Below, in pieces: positions 1-7,686 of a stretch of 10,401 nucleotides of DNA; within the stretch, counting starts at the first letter, position 1, and each line of letters opens with the position of its first letter. Location of the stretch: NCBI GenBank assembly GCA_017555325.1, contig JAFZGR010000157.1, positions 1 through 10,401 of the forward strand, written 5' to 3'. A program made the position numbers and the translations under genes. This stretch comes from Alphaproteobacteria bacterium. Its GTDB lineage: Bacteria > Pseudomonadota > Alphaproteobacteria > CAAHEQ01 > UBA3637. The notes beneath the pieces are model-generated. The model was not told where the DNA came from. It did not search any database and was given only the letters and a program-made list of their open reading frames with translations.

Positions 1-231
1 GCAATAGTAGATTTGCAACTTCAAACTGCGGTAAACACTGCTGGTATGTTCTATGATGGCAGTAGCTATAATGTACAAGGATTATTTGGACATATTCACG
101 CAGGTTCAGTCAAGAATTTATCTTTTAACAATGTTAAATCCGTTAATTCTTTTCCATTCGAAGAAAATTTACCATCTTTATACTCACCAATCGGATTTCC
201 GTTCGCATCCGTCACACGACCATCCGGATGA
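1..231 (+). CDS. Possible 3' end of a GLUG-motif-like protein (partial, enters from left edge)
   Basis: The plus strand is open from base 1 to a stop at 229-231 (76 residues), with no start needed inside the window. Around bases 73-135 the translation reads GLFGHIHAGSVKNLSFNNV, which has the spacing of GLUG-type repeats of secreted or surface proteins (GLFG, then a G, then VKNL and an N). Codon choice up to about base 130 looks like normal coding sequence. From about base 150 the frame is simply antisense to the repeats of the minus-strand gene, so its last 25 or so residues are probably not a native C-terminus. It overlaps the minus-strand gene by 136 bases. Either it is a real gene end fused or overprinted onto the neighbour, or the match is chance. 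Confidence is low because only one motif is visible. Confidence 0.33.
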   Translation, partial: AIVDLQLQTAVNTAGMFYDGSSYNVQGLFGHIHAGSVKNLSFNNVKSVNSFPFEENLPSLYSPIGFPFASVTRPSG

Positions 232-3200
232 ACTTGGAACATCACTTCTCCTGTTTTAGGATCACGAACCTTTCCTTCCGGATTCATTGTACCAATAATT
301 TTTCCATTTTCATCATAAAGAATTTCCTCATCACGAGAAACCATATGACCAATAACATTTCCTTCTAAATCAACAGCCGTTCCGTCTGCTAAAATTTTAC
401 CGATAACTTCACCTTTTTCATTCACAATAGAACCATCAGCTTTTACACGACCAAGCGGTTTACCATCTTTTCCTAAGATAAGTCCCCGTTCAATAACACG
501 TCCGATAATATTACCGTTATTATCAACAACAGAACCATCATTACGGGCACAACCCATCATTACACCTGACGGATCAACAACTGTTGAATCTGGCATTGTC
601 CGACCCAAATAATCGCCGTTTTGAGCGACAACAATACCATTACGTGTCACTCTACCAATTGTATTTCCAGCAGAATTAACAACCCATTTGTCCGGTCGAA
701 TTCGACCGACAACCGTTCCTTTTGCATCTACAACTTGACCATTATATGCTGTCATACCAACAAATTTACAATCATTTGTAATCGTGCGTTGTGGAACAAG
801 CAATCCCAAAATTTCAAATTGAGAGCCTTTAACTGTTTCATTAACAGCAATGATCCCTTTCGTTTCTCCGGTCGGTGAAACAACTTTTCCATTACCAGCC
901 AAAGTTCCCAAAACATCACCTTTTTGACCAATCGCCGGCAAGAACGGCAAAACAGCTCCTACCAATGGTTCATCTTTACCCAAAATTGTACCATCATCTA
1001 AAATGCGGAATGTTTTTTGACCGGAAGCATCAACAACATCTCCGTTTAATGTTGTTGTTCCCAAAATTTTTCCTCGATAACTAAACGGCATTCCCTGATA
1101 AACCGTAGAACCGATATACGGCATGGTATTAAACAATTCTCTGTCTGAAACAGAAATAACAGAACCGTCACTCAATACACGACCTGCAATTAAATCCCCT
1201 TTATCCAAAACAATACCATCTGAAGAAATTGTTCCAATAACAACTGCATCATCATTAACAGCGACACCGCTTTGTAATGCTCCTCCGGCCCAAATATTGC
1301 CTTCGGTAATTGCCATACCGAATGTTGATTGAATAGCCGCTGTTTTTCCGTTTTTATCGACGACTAAATTATTACCGGCAGTTTTTCCGAGAACAACACC
1401 GGACTTATTAACAAACGTTGTTGCCGGCATAACGCTACCAATAATTTTACCATTAATGTCATAAACAGCACCAGTTCCACTAACACGACCAGCCGGCTTT
1501 GTTTTAAATGAAACTTCTCCGTCAATATATGTCTGCCCCAAACTTGTTAATGTATTTGTGTATGGCATCCCCAAAGTTGTTTCGTGTGCAACAATCTGAC
1601 CCGTTAAACCAACCACATATTTATTCATTAACAAATTGCCAATATTTTTATGGGTGTTAATACTGATTGCTTCACCATTTAACTGTGCCATACCGGACGT
1701 TTTGCCTAATAAATTATTACTGACAAACGGAATATCCGATAATAAACGACCAATAACAACATCATCTTGTACAACTAAATCCGTCCCCCTAATTTTACCT
1801 TTTGGGTGATCGTTTAATGTGACGATATTTCCATCTTTTCCGATTAAACCAACTGTCCGCCCATCATTATCAAATGCTGCCACATCAAATGGAATATAAG
1901 TTCCGATAATCGCGCCCTTACCATTCACAATCCGATTATCAAACAAAACAGTTCCAACAGATTCTTTTTGTGTACCGATAGAACCATCCATTCGGGTCCA
2001 TCCTAAAAAGCCGTTTTCGTTGCTAATTCCAATTCCTGTTCGTAAAACACGACCGATGATTTTATCATCCATTGATTGGATGTAACCTGCCGGTGTTGAT
2101 GACCCTAAAAATTTATCTTTTTGCAATAATTTATTATTAACAGCCATAACCGACATAAAAGAACCTTTTGTATCAATCACGATTCCCGTTGGTATCATTG
2201 CACCCAATAACTTATTGGATTTATCAAATGCCAACCCATTTGGTGAAACGCCCCCAATCGGTCTGTTTGCTTTGTTCTTCAAACTACCATCAAAACTCAT
2301 CCAACCGACAACCTGATTTTGATTATCCGTATAGACGGCAAAAGGAACTAATTTTGCTACAACACCACCATCGGTTGTTGCAACAATACCAAATGGCGTG
2401 CTATTTCCGATATATTCGCCTCGCAGACCAGTTATTTTTCCATCCGGAGCCATATAGCCGACAAGACCATTTACATCCATAGCCAAAGCCATTCGGGGCA
2501 AAACACCACCTAAAATCTTGCCATTACTGGAAATAACAATACCATTACCTAAAACCGATCCGATTTTAGTACCACTACGAGAAAAAACATCTCCGTTTGA
2601 AATTGCAATCCCCACTTCTTTTCCCGTTAATGAGGAAACTCTTCCTTCAGGAACTTTAAAAGCGATAATATTTCCATCTTTATCAATAACGGTTCCATCC
2701 CCACGTATTGCACCGATAAGCGTATCATCAGCATTTTTTAATGTTCCATCAACTTTCATCCGTCCTAAAAATTTACCGGTTGAATCAATAAACCCAGATT
2801 TATCGGCAATTAACCCGCCAACAATTTCTCCTGTTTCACCACTGACAACCGTCAAATTAGGCAATACCTTACCAAATCGTTCACCGCTTTGATTAACAGC
2901 ATACCCAATTTTAGAAGAATAACGACCCAAAATTAATCCATCCGGAGAAAAAATAACCCCATCAGGCGGAATAAAACCGATATATTTTCCGTCTAAATCC
3001 ACAATAACATTATTTGCATTAACCGTACCAATTTTATTACCAGCAGCATCATAAATATCATTTCCAATGCGTGTCCAACCCATTGGGTTTCCGTTTTCAT
3101 CTGTAACGGTTCCACCGGTTTCCTGTCCGGAAGATAACAATTCTCCGGAAAGAGTTGTAATTGAACCATCTGCATTCACACAACCGATAATTTTTCCGGT

Positions 3201-5096
3201 CAAATCCATCACTTTTCCATCAAAACGAATCCGTCCCAACACTGAGCCGTCACTTTTATATACAATTCCTTTTTTAGCAACTGCACCAATAACTTCATTT
3301 TGTTGATTAATAATCGTTTTTTCCGGTGTCATACATCCAACAAACTGATTTGTCAAATCATTAACTTTACCGTCAACATTTACCAATCCTAACAAACGAC
3401 AACCATTAGCAACTGCCGCAGCCCGTGTCACAACAATTCCGATAATTTTGTTATCAGCATCTTTAACAAACCCATCCGGCATTACTTTCCCAACAGATTT
3501 CAAATCAATGTTAAAAACTTCTCCGGTCGGGAAAACAGTTCCGATTGTACCACAACCATAACCGATAACATGCCCTTTCATTAGAACAGCGCCAATCAAT
3601 TTCTTTCCTGTTGAAATAGAACCATCCGGATTAATACACCCAATAACCTTTCCTTTTCCACTAACAGCTTTTCCTTCAGAATTGACAAAACCAACAACGG
3701 TTCCTTTTTCGTTGATAACAACACCTTGAGAAATCACTGAACCGATTTCTTCATTTGCCGTATTAACAACCGTTCCGTCAATCAAGGCTTTTGCAATAAC
3801 TTGCTCATAAGCATCCTGAACATCTCCATTTAACAGAACACGACCGATTGACTGACAACCAACCCCTACTGCAACACCTTGCGGAATCGTAGCTCCAATT
3901 AATTCGCCTTGTTGATTAATAGCAAATCCGGCATACGTAACTGTCGCTATTGTTTCATTTTTAGCGTTGATAATCGTTCCATCAGGGATAATACCTCCAA
4001 TAACTTTACCTGAAAAATCAGCAATTAATCCCCATGGACGCACATAACCGATTAACTTGCCGTCCAAATTCACAACCTGTTGATCAACACGTACTTTCCC
4101 GATAACAGTATTTGTTGCATCAATAACCGTACCGTCTTTTGTCATTTTACCAAAAACCTTACCCGTTTTATCCATAACAGACAAGACCGGAATTCCTGCC
4201 CCCAATACGGTTAATTTTGAATCAACGATTGTTTTATCACCCAATACCTTTCCTAATGTTTCCCCGTTAGCATTAATAACTTCATTAACGTTATTAATAG
4301 TTCCCATTATTTCATTATTCATATTCAAAGCAATGTATTCAGGCGTTGCAATACCGACAATATTACCATCTTCATCAATGAAAATACCATTTACTTCTTT
4401 AACCCGTTTTCCATTAATAGTTATATATCCATCTTCATCAATCGGATACAATTTGCCATCCAAACCCATCGCCATACGTGGTTCAGCAGCCTCTTGCTTT
4501 CTGATATCTTCACAAATCACACAATCTTTGGAATCAGTTGATTGACCTTTTACCAAAATTGGTGTTGTTTTTGTACTCAAACTAGATGCAGATGTTTCTT
4601 TCCATGTAATTGTTAATGTGTTTTGAAGTTGTTGCAATGCAACAGGGTTCCATAAAACCTTAATAATACATTTTTGACCGGCCTCCATTGGAACAGTCGG
4701 ATCACATGTTGTTTCTATTGTAAAACCATCAGCCTGTTGTTGTGCAAATTCAGCACTGATATAATTAATAGAGGTATTTTGTGCCGTTAATGTTAAGATA
4801 GCTTCTGCCTTTGAACCGATCACAACACTGTCCATACTGATTTGTGATGGTTCAACCTTTAATTCAGCCGTTCCATATGTACTCAATTCCGAAGTGGATG
4901 TAGTTTTATCCAATGAAGTTAACGACTCATTTGTATATGACAACGGTTGTTGTTCTTCAACAACTTGTTCCTTTTTTGATGTCAACATAAGAGCAACTAA
5001 AAAAACAAATATAAAAATAATGCCACCAAACAACAACTTTCGATTACTGTTTTTAATGTATTGTTCTGATGAACTTTGTCCTCTGTTTCCTTGCAT
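96..5096 (-). CDS. Giant single-pass membrane protein with ~82 17-residue repeats, in the VirB10/DotG position
   Basis: The product has 1666 residues. Residues 1-20 are polar, 21-39 form one hydrophobic membrane helix, and 40-75 are a Ser/Thr/Gln-rich linker, giving an N-in, periplasm-out topology like VirB10 and DotG. Residues about 76-186 look like an ASH/Ig-type beta sandwich with a cysteine pair (C131, C143; CDPTVPMEAGQKC). C192 and C195 form a CxxC. From about residue 246 to 1649 there are roughly 82 degenerate repeats of 17 residues, approximately [VIL]IGxVxxDGxVxxxxGx. The last 17 residues do not fit the repeat. No VirB10/TrbI C-terminal domain is visible. It follows the VirB9-like gene by 59 bases, and TAGGAT lies just upstream of the chosen ATG. 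Its role is inferred from position and topology: a periplasm-spanning part of a type IV secretion core. The repeats superficially resemble those called DUF3659 in fungal proteins, from memory only. It could instead be a surface fibre. Confidence 0.85.
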   Translation of the reverse strand: MQGNRGQSSSEQYIKNSNRKLLFGGIIFIFVFLVALMLTSKKEQVVEEQQPLSYTNESLTSLDKTTSTSELSTYGTAELKVEPSQISMDSVVIGSKAEAILTLTAQNTSINYISAEFAQQQADGFTIETTCDPTVPMEAGQKCIIKVLWNPVALQQLQNTLTITWKETSASSLSTKTTPILVKGQSTDSKDCVICEDIRKQEAAEPRMAMGLDGKLYPIDEDGYITINGKRVKEVNGIFIDEDGNIVGIATPEYIALNMNNEIMGTINNVNEVINANGETLGKVLGDKTIVDSKLTVLGAGIPVLSVMDKTGKVFGKMTKDGTVIDATNTVIGKVRVDQQVVNLDGKLIGYVRPWGLIADFSGKVIGGIIPDGTIINAKNETIATVTYAGFAINQQGELIGATIPQGVAVGVGCQSIGRVLLNGDVQDAYEQVIAKALIDGTVVNTANEEIGSVISQGVVINEKGTVVGFVNSEGKAVSGKGKVIGCINPDGSISTGKKLIGAVLMKGHVIGYGCGTIGTVFPTGEVFNIDLKSVGKVMPDGFVKDADNKIIGIVVTRAAAVANGCRLLGLVNVDGKVNDLTNQFVGCMTPEKTIINQQNEVIGAVAKKGIVYKSDGSVLGRIRFDGKVMDLTGKIIGCVNADGSITTLSGELLSSGQETGGTVTDENGNPMGWTRIGNDIYDAAGNKIGTVNANNVIVDLDGKYIGFIPPDGVIFSPDGLILGRYSSKIGYAVNQSGERFGKVLPNLTVVSGETGEIVGGLIADKSGFIDSTGKFLGRMKVDGTLKNADDTLIGAIRGDGTVIDKDGNIIAFKVPEGRVSSLTGKEVGIAISNGDVFSRSGTKIGSVLGNGIVISSNGKILGGVLPRMALAMDVNGLVGYMAPDGKITGLRGEYIGNSTPFGIVATTDGGVVAKLVPFAVYTDNQNQVVGWMSFDGSLKNKANRPIGGVSPNGLAFDKSNKLLGAMIPTGIVIDTKGSFMSVMAVNNKLLQKDKFLGSSTPAGYIQSMDDKIIGRVLRTGIGISNENGFLGWTRMDGSIGTQKESVGTVLFDNRIVNGKGAIIGTYIPFDVAAFDNDGRTVGLIGKDGNIVTLNDHPKGKIRGTDLVVQDDVVIGRLLSDIPFVSNNLLGKTSGMAQLNGEAISINTHKNIGNLLMNKYVVGLTGQIVAHETTLGMPYTNTLTSLGQTYIDGEVSFKTKPAGRVSGTGAVYDINGKIIGSVMPATTFVNKSGVVLGKTAGNNLVVDKNGKTAAIQSTFGMAITEGNIWAGGALQSGVAVNDDAVVIGTISSDGIVLDKGDLIAGRVLSDGSVISVSDRELFNTMPYIGSTVYQGMPFSYRGKILGTTTLNGDVVDASGQKTFRILDDGTILGKDEPLVGAVLPFLPAIGQKGDVLGTLAGNGKVVSPTGETKGIIAVNETVKGSQFEILGLLVPQRTITNDCKFVGMTAYNGQVVDAKGTVVGRIRPDKWVVNSAGNTIGRVTRNGIVVAQNGDYLGRTMPDSTVVDPSGVMMGCARNDGSVVDNNGNIIGRVIERGLILGKDGKPLGRVKADGSIVNEKGEVIGKILADGTAVDLEGNVIGHMVSRDEEILYDENGKIIGTMNPEGKVRDPKTGEVMFQVHPDGRVTDANGNPIGEYKDGKFSSNGKELTDLTLLKDKFLTEPA
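150..4361 (-). repeat. Array of ~82 degenerate 51-bp (17-codon) coding repeats
   Basis: Hand alignment of the translation splits residues 246-1649 into about 82 units. Most are exactly 17 residues; a few have 15, 16, 18, 19, 22 or 24. Column 3 is nearly always Gly, columns 1-2 are aliphatic, 8-9 are often Asp-Gly, 10-13 alternate hydrophobic and polar, and 16 is often Gly. The units are strongly diverged at DNA level, so this is an old array kept by selection on the protein rather than a recent tandem expansion. Eight cysteines occur within the repeats, only in column 4 or the penultimate column. Confidence 0.9.
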
Positions 5097-5099
5097 TGG

Positions 5100-5150
5100 G
5101 TATCCTACTTTACAAAAATGAACACAAATTAACGATTAGGGTAAAGATAC
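5100..5150 (-). promoter_or_regulatory. Imperfect inverted repeat overlapping the ribosome binding site of the giant repeat gene
   Basis: In the 59-base gap, GTATCTTTAC on the minus strand (5150-5141) can pair with GTAAAG plus ATAC nearer the start codon (5113-5108 and 5103-5100). This gives ten base pairs interrupted by a four-base bulge, TAGG, with a loop of 27 bases. The bulge is the core of the only plausible Shine-Dalgarno sequence, six bases before the ATG. A hairpin here could tune translation of the large gene relative to the VirB9-like gene. The pairing is seen in the sequence; the regulatory role is inference, and a chance match is possible. Confidence 0.25.
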
Positions 5151-5155
5151 AATCC

Positions 5156-6859
5156 TTATTGTACCCTTACCACTGCACATGAAAAACCACGACGACCTAA
5201 CTTCTTGCAAAGTTTGTCAGCCGTTGCGACATCCTTAACCGGACCTACTCTTAAGCGGAATAATTCACGCATATTCCCGTCTGCGGTTGTATCTACCGAA
5301 TAATACGGTTCATAGCCATCCAAGGAATCCTTATTTTGCGTATAAATTGTCTCCCAAATAGATTCCAATTCAGCTATATCGGCATGCGTTCCCAATTCAA
5401 TAGATATTGTTTCTTTATCTGTCGCAATCGGATTTGCCGATGTCGCCTTATTCATTCCCTGCATAACACCAACAATATTTGCCGAGGCTGTTGGTGAATT
5501 CATAACTGACATTGGAATTGACGGCAACGGAGCCATATTTTGTTCATAAATAATAGCTGCTTCCTGTTGCGGAATAACAATCTGCGTTCCATTCACCGGT
5601 GTTACTGTTGCAACCGATGCTGCATTTTGCGTTCCACTTGCTTGATTAAAATAATTTTCAATTTGTGTTGCATTGTTTTGTGCAACTGATGCCTGCATTG
5701 CATTTTGAGCTTTTGGCACACCGGCATCGGGCATAATATCTGCCGGTTCTTTACTGATAGTTGATGGTCTTACCAATGAATTACTTTGAGCTCCACTATA
5801 ATCCGTATATTCCAATCCGGAAGCAGGATCCCGACGTAATTTTAAGCAAATTAATTTTTTACCATTTCTTAAAACCATGTCACCAATACCTTCAACAATA
5901 ATCAAACGACTATTTGGACCACTCGTACGGAAACCCACAGGAACTTCCGTATCTTGTACAATCATGTTCACAATCGGACGTTGTGTCATTGTTAATGCTT
6001 TGGGTCCTAAATCAATATAGGTAAAAATATTATCACGCCAAATATTATCCGGAGCAATATCCACATCAGACGGATTCGGCAAATACATATCTATATCAAA
6101 ATGAAAACTTTCAGGATCTACCGGAATATTTTTCAACCAATCTTTCGGTTCAGAAGACACACTTCCACCAATGGAGCTGCCACGTCCAGCAGCAAATTTT
6201 GAAGATGCAATACCGTTTACAGATGTTGAAGCGGCAGCTGTTGTCGTGGCTCCGTTAAAATTTCCGAGTTTCCCTCCATTTTCAACCGGTGTATAACGAG
6301 GACCGACCAACACATCTACAACCGATTGTGTAATTTTATCTGTATTATATGTTTCAGACCGCAAATAGAAAACATATCTATTTCCAGACCGTCCAAAAAT
6401 AATCATATTGCTATCTACCCCTAAATAGGATGGATCTGCATAAACGAGGAGAGAGTTTGGAGCAGCAATTTCGCCACCAAATGATTCAGGAGAACCAATA
6501 TGGACTTTTTCAATCAATTCCCATGTCGGCAAATTAATTAAAGTCATCATACCTTCACGCAAACGAATCGGCAAAATAACATCCGGAGTCCATGTATATT
6601 TTGAATATCCCGGTTTTGATTGTCCTTCTCCCATATGGGATAACGGATCATTCCATGCTTTTTGTTGCATGCCCAAAGAATTTAAATAATCCAAATTAAC
6701 CGAATCAAATTCGCCATTTGTTTGAGCAATGGCATCACTCAACTGTTCAGCCTGTGTATTTGCAGGCAAAATAGATTGAGCGACTGCATTTGTTGTAAAC
6801 AATGCTGCAAAAGCAACACTTGCTAACCAATGGATTTTGTGTGAGTTTTGTGTCAACAT
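5156..6859 (-). CDS. VirB9/TrbG/DotH-like secretion core protein with C-terminal SPOR domain
   Basis: This is a 567-residue exported protein with a signal peptide of about 27 residues ending NAVA|Q. Residues about 95-187 match the VirB9/TrbG N-terminal domain (RLREGMMTLINLPTWELIE, then FGRSGNRYVFYLRSETYN). Residues about 240-345 match the C-terminal beta domain, where FTYIDLG, EVPVGFRT and IVEGIGDMVLRNGKK are the telling stretches. A Gln/Asn/Ala-rich linker follows (about 345-482), then about 483-567 ends in a SPOR-like fold (LFRLRVGPVKDVATADKLCK and RRGFSCAVVRV). VirB9 proteins are usually 250-350 residues, so the tail is an addition. VirB9 forms the outer-membrane ring with VirB7 and VirB10; SPOR domains bind peptidoglycan glycan strands lacking stem peptides. 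I prefer the ATG at 6859, which has AGGAG seven bases upstream. An ATG at 6874 would add five residues but has a poor ribosome site. Confidence is high for the VirB9 family and good for SPOR. Confidence 0.9.
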   Translation of the reverse strand: MLTQNSHKIHWLASVAFAALFTTNAVAQSILPANTQAEQLSDAIAQTNGEFDSVNLDYLNSLGMQQKAWNDPLSHMGEGQSKPGYSKYTWTPDVILPIRLREGMMTLINLPTWELIEKVHIGSPESFGGEIAAPNSLLVYADPSYLGVDSNMIIFGRSGNRYVFYLRSETYNTDKITQSVVDVLVGPRYTPVENGGKLGNFNGATTTAAASTSVNGIASSKFAAGRGSSIGGSVSSEPKDWLKNIPVDPESFHFDIDMYLPNPSDVDIAPDNIWRDNIFTYIDLGPKALTMTQRPIVNMIVQDTEVPVGFRTSGPNSRLIIVEGIGDMVLRNGKKLICLKLRRDPASGLEYTDYSGAQSNSLVRPSTISKEPADIMPDAGVPKAQNAMQASVAQNNATQIENYFNQASGTQNAASVATVTPVNGTQIVIPQQEAAIIYEQNMAPLPSIPMSVMNSPTASANIVGVMQGMNKATSANPIATDKETISIELGTHADIAELESIWETIYTQNKDSLDGYEPYYSVDTTADGNMRELFRLRVGPVKDVATADKLCKKLGRRGFSCAVVRVQ

Positions 6860-6863
6860 AAAT

Positions 6864-6871
6864 CTTCTCCT
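6864..6871 (-). promoter_or_regulatory. Ribosome binding site that decides the VirB9-like start
   Basis: The minus strand reads AGGAGAAG, then ATTT, then ATG at 6859. AGGAG with seven bases to the ATG is a near-ideal Shine-Dalgarno sequence. It lies inside the coding sequence if the upstream ATG at 6874 is used, where only a distant AGGA is available. This favours translation starting at 6859. Confidence 0.6.
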
Positions 6872-6896
6872 CATAAAAATTTACAATCCTTTGCTT

Positions 6897-6926
6897 AGCA
6901 TAGACCCAAAACAATGAAAAAGTCTA
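6897..6926 (-). promoter_or_regulatory. Candidate sigma-70-type promoter before the VirB9-like gene
   Basis: On the minus strand, TAGACT (6926-6921; four of six match TTGACA) is followed after 18 bases by TATGCT (6902-6897; four of six match TATAAT). The context CTAGACTTTTTC resembles the -35 region of many alphaproteobacterial promoters. Predicted transcription would start near 6890, leaving about 30 bases of leader. It lies in the widest gap of the cluster, so the last two genes may have their own transcript in addition to read-through. This is pattern matching only. Confidence 0.35.
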
Positions 6927-6966
6927 GCAAAAAATGCATCAAGATGTGATTTTTTTTTCAGAAAAG

Positions 6967-7668
6967 CTATTTTCGTTGAATACCGAAAGAAATAACGGTA
7001 AATCCAAGTGGATTTTTTAATCTTTTATCCCATGTCAAACCTTGTCTGTTTGGGAAAAATTGGATACGAAGTGTCGCCATCCATTTTGATACCGTCGGTT
7101 CAGTATCACCAATCTTCATGTCCGTTAATTCAATTTCTGCCAACCAAACCGTTGACTTATCTTTTTCTGTTCGGTACGGAACAATATTTAAAATTTTAAC
7201 ATGCCGAATCAAACCATCTTTACGGGCTTGAGACATCAAACTTTCCGCATCTTGACGAAATTCATTAAAAACTACGGCTGAACTCATCCAATTAACGGTT
7301 CCGTCAATACCCCACCGCCGTTCTAATTCAGGAATATTCGTATTGATTGTTAAACGTGCTAATAAGTATTGACGAATGAATGCTTCCGTCAATAATTGCA
7401 TATCAATATCTTTAAAATTCGGACGAACAACTCGAATAATTTGTTGTTCTTTATTTAAAGTAGTCAAATAAAACGGCTGAACACGAACAATCGGCAATAA
7501 TGATGTCAATGCAATCAACAAAATAAGAGAGCTTAAAAAAGACACAACAGCAACAAGTGCAAATGTACGAGCCATCCACAAATAGCGTCTTTCAGTTGCT
7601 GCTTCTTCCGAAACATCATAATTATTGTAATTATTAACCGGTTGAAATTGTTGTTCTTGCCGATTCAT
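6967..7668 (-). CDS. VirB8/TrbF-like inner-membrane secretion protein (second copy; DotI position)
   Basis: The product has 233 residues, the usual size for VirB8. The cytoplasmic N-terminus is short and Asn/Gln-rich, one membrane helix spans about 35-58, and the rest forms a periplasmic domain. The signature NPLGF is at 219-223, preceded by a WMATLRIQFFP strand as in VirB8/TrbF. The helix LLTEAFIRQYLLAR near 92-105 and ERRWG near 116-120 also fit the family. VirB8 proteins nucleate the inner-membrane platform and contact VirB9 and VirB10. The gene order here, VirB8-like, VirB9-like, then a VirB10-positioned protein, is that of virB8-virB9-virB10 and of dotI-dotH-dotG. It starts 18 bases after the lipoprotein stop, with only a weak GAG ribosome site, so translation may be coupled. 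NPLGF points to VirB8/TrbF more than to classical DotI. Confidence 0.85.
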   Translation of the reverse strand: MNRQEQQFQPVNNYNNYDVSEEAATERRYLWMARTFALVAVVSFLSSLILLIALTSLLPIVRVQPFYLTTLNKEQQIIRVVRPNFKDIDMQLLTEAFIRQYLLARLTINTNIPELERRWGIDGTVNWMSSAVVFNEFRQDAESLMSQARKDGLIRHVKILNIVPYRTEKDKSTVWLAEIELTDMKIGDTEPTVSKWMATLRIQFFPNRQGLTWDKRLKNPLGFTVISFGIQRK

Positions 7669-7686
7669 TTTAAATACTCAATAATT

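Noticed and set aside
1..95. A next minus-strand gene after the giant repeat gene.
   Set aside because: The only ATG (base 93) hits a stop after three codons. The other open frame lacks a start and reads as unlikely protein; the plus-strand frame looks better.
150..4361. 51-bp periodicity that might suggest a CRISPR array or minisatellite.
   Set aside because: The units are highly diverged at DNA level, lie in one long open frame and conserve protein columns, so they are coding repeats.
621..4545. Many plus-strand open frames of 60-124 codons opposite the giant repeat gene.
   Set aside because: They are antisense shadows of a repetitive gene with few stop-generating codons. They lack ribosome sites and read as complements of the repeat motif.
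6934..6958. A short CATC/GATG hairpin followed by T residues after the second VirB8-like gene, as a possible terminator.
   Set aside because: The stem is only three or four pairs with almost no loop, too weak for an intrinsic terminator.
6967..7668. Assigning the symbols dotI, dotH and dotG on gene order.
   Set aside because: The order fits, but NPLGF favours VirB8/TrbF and the third protein lacks the VirB10-type domain of DotG, so symbols were left empty.
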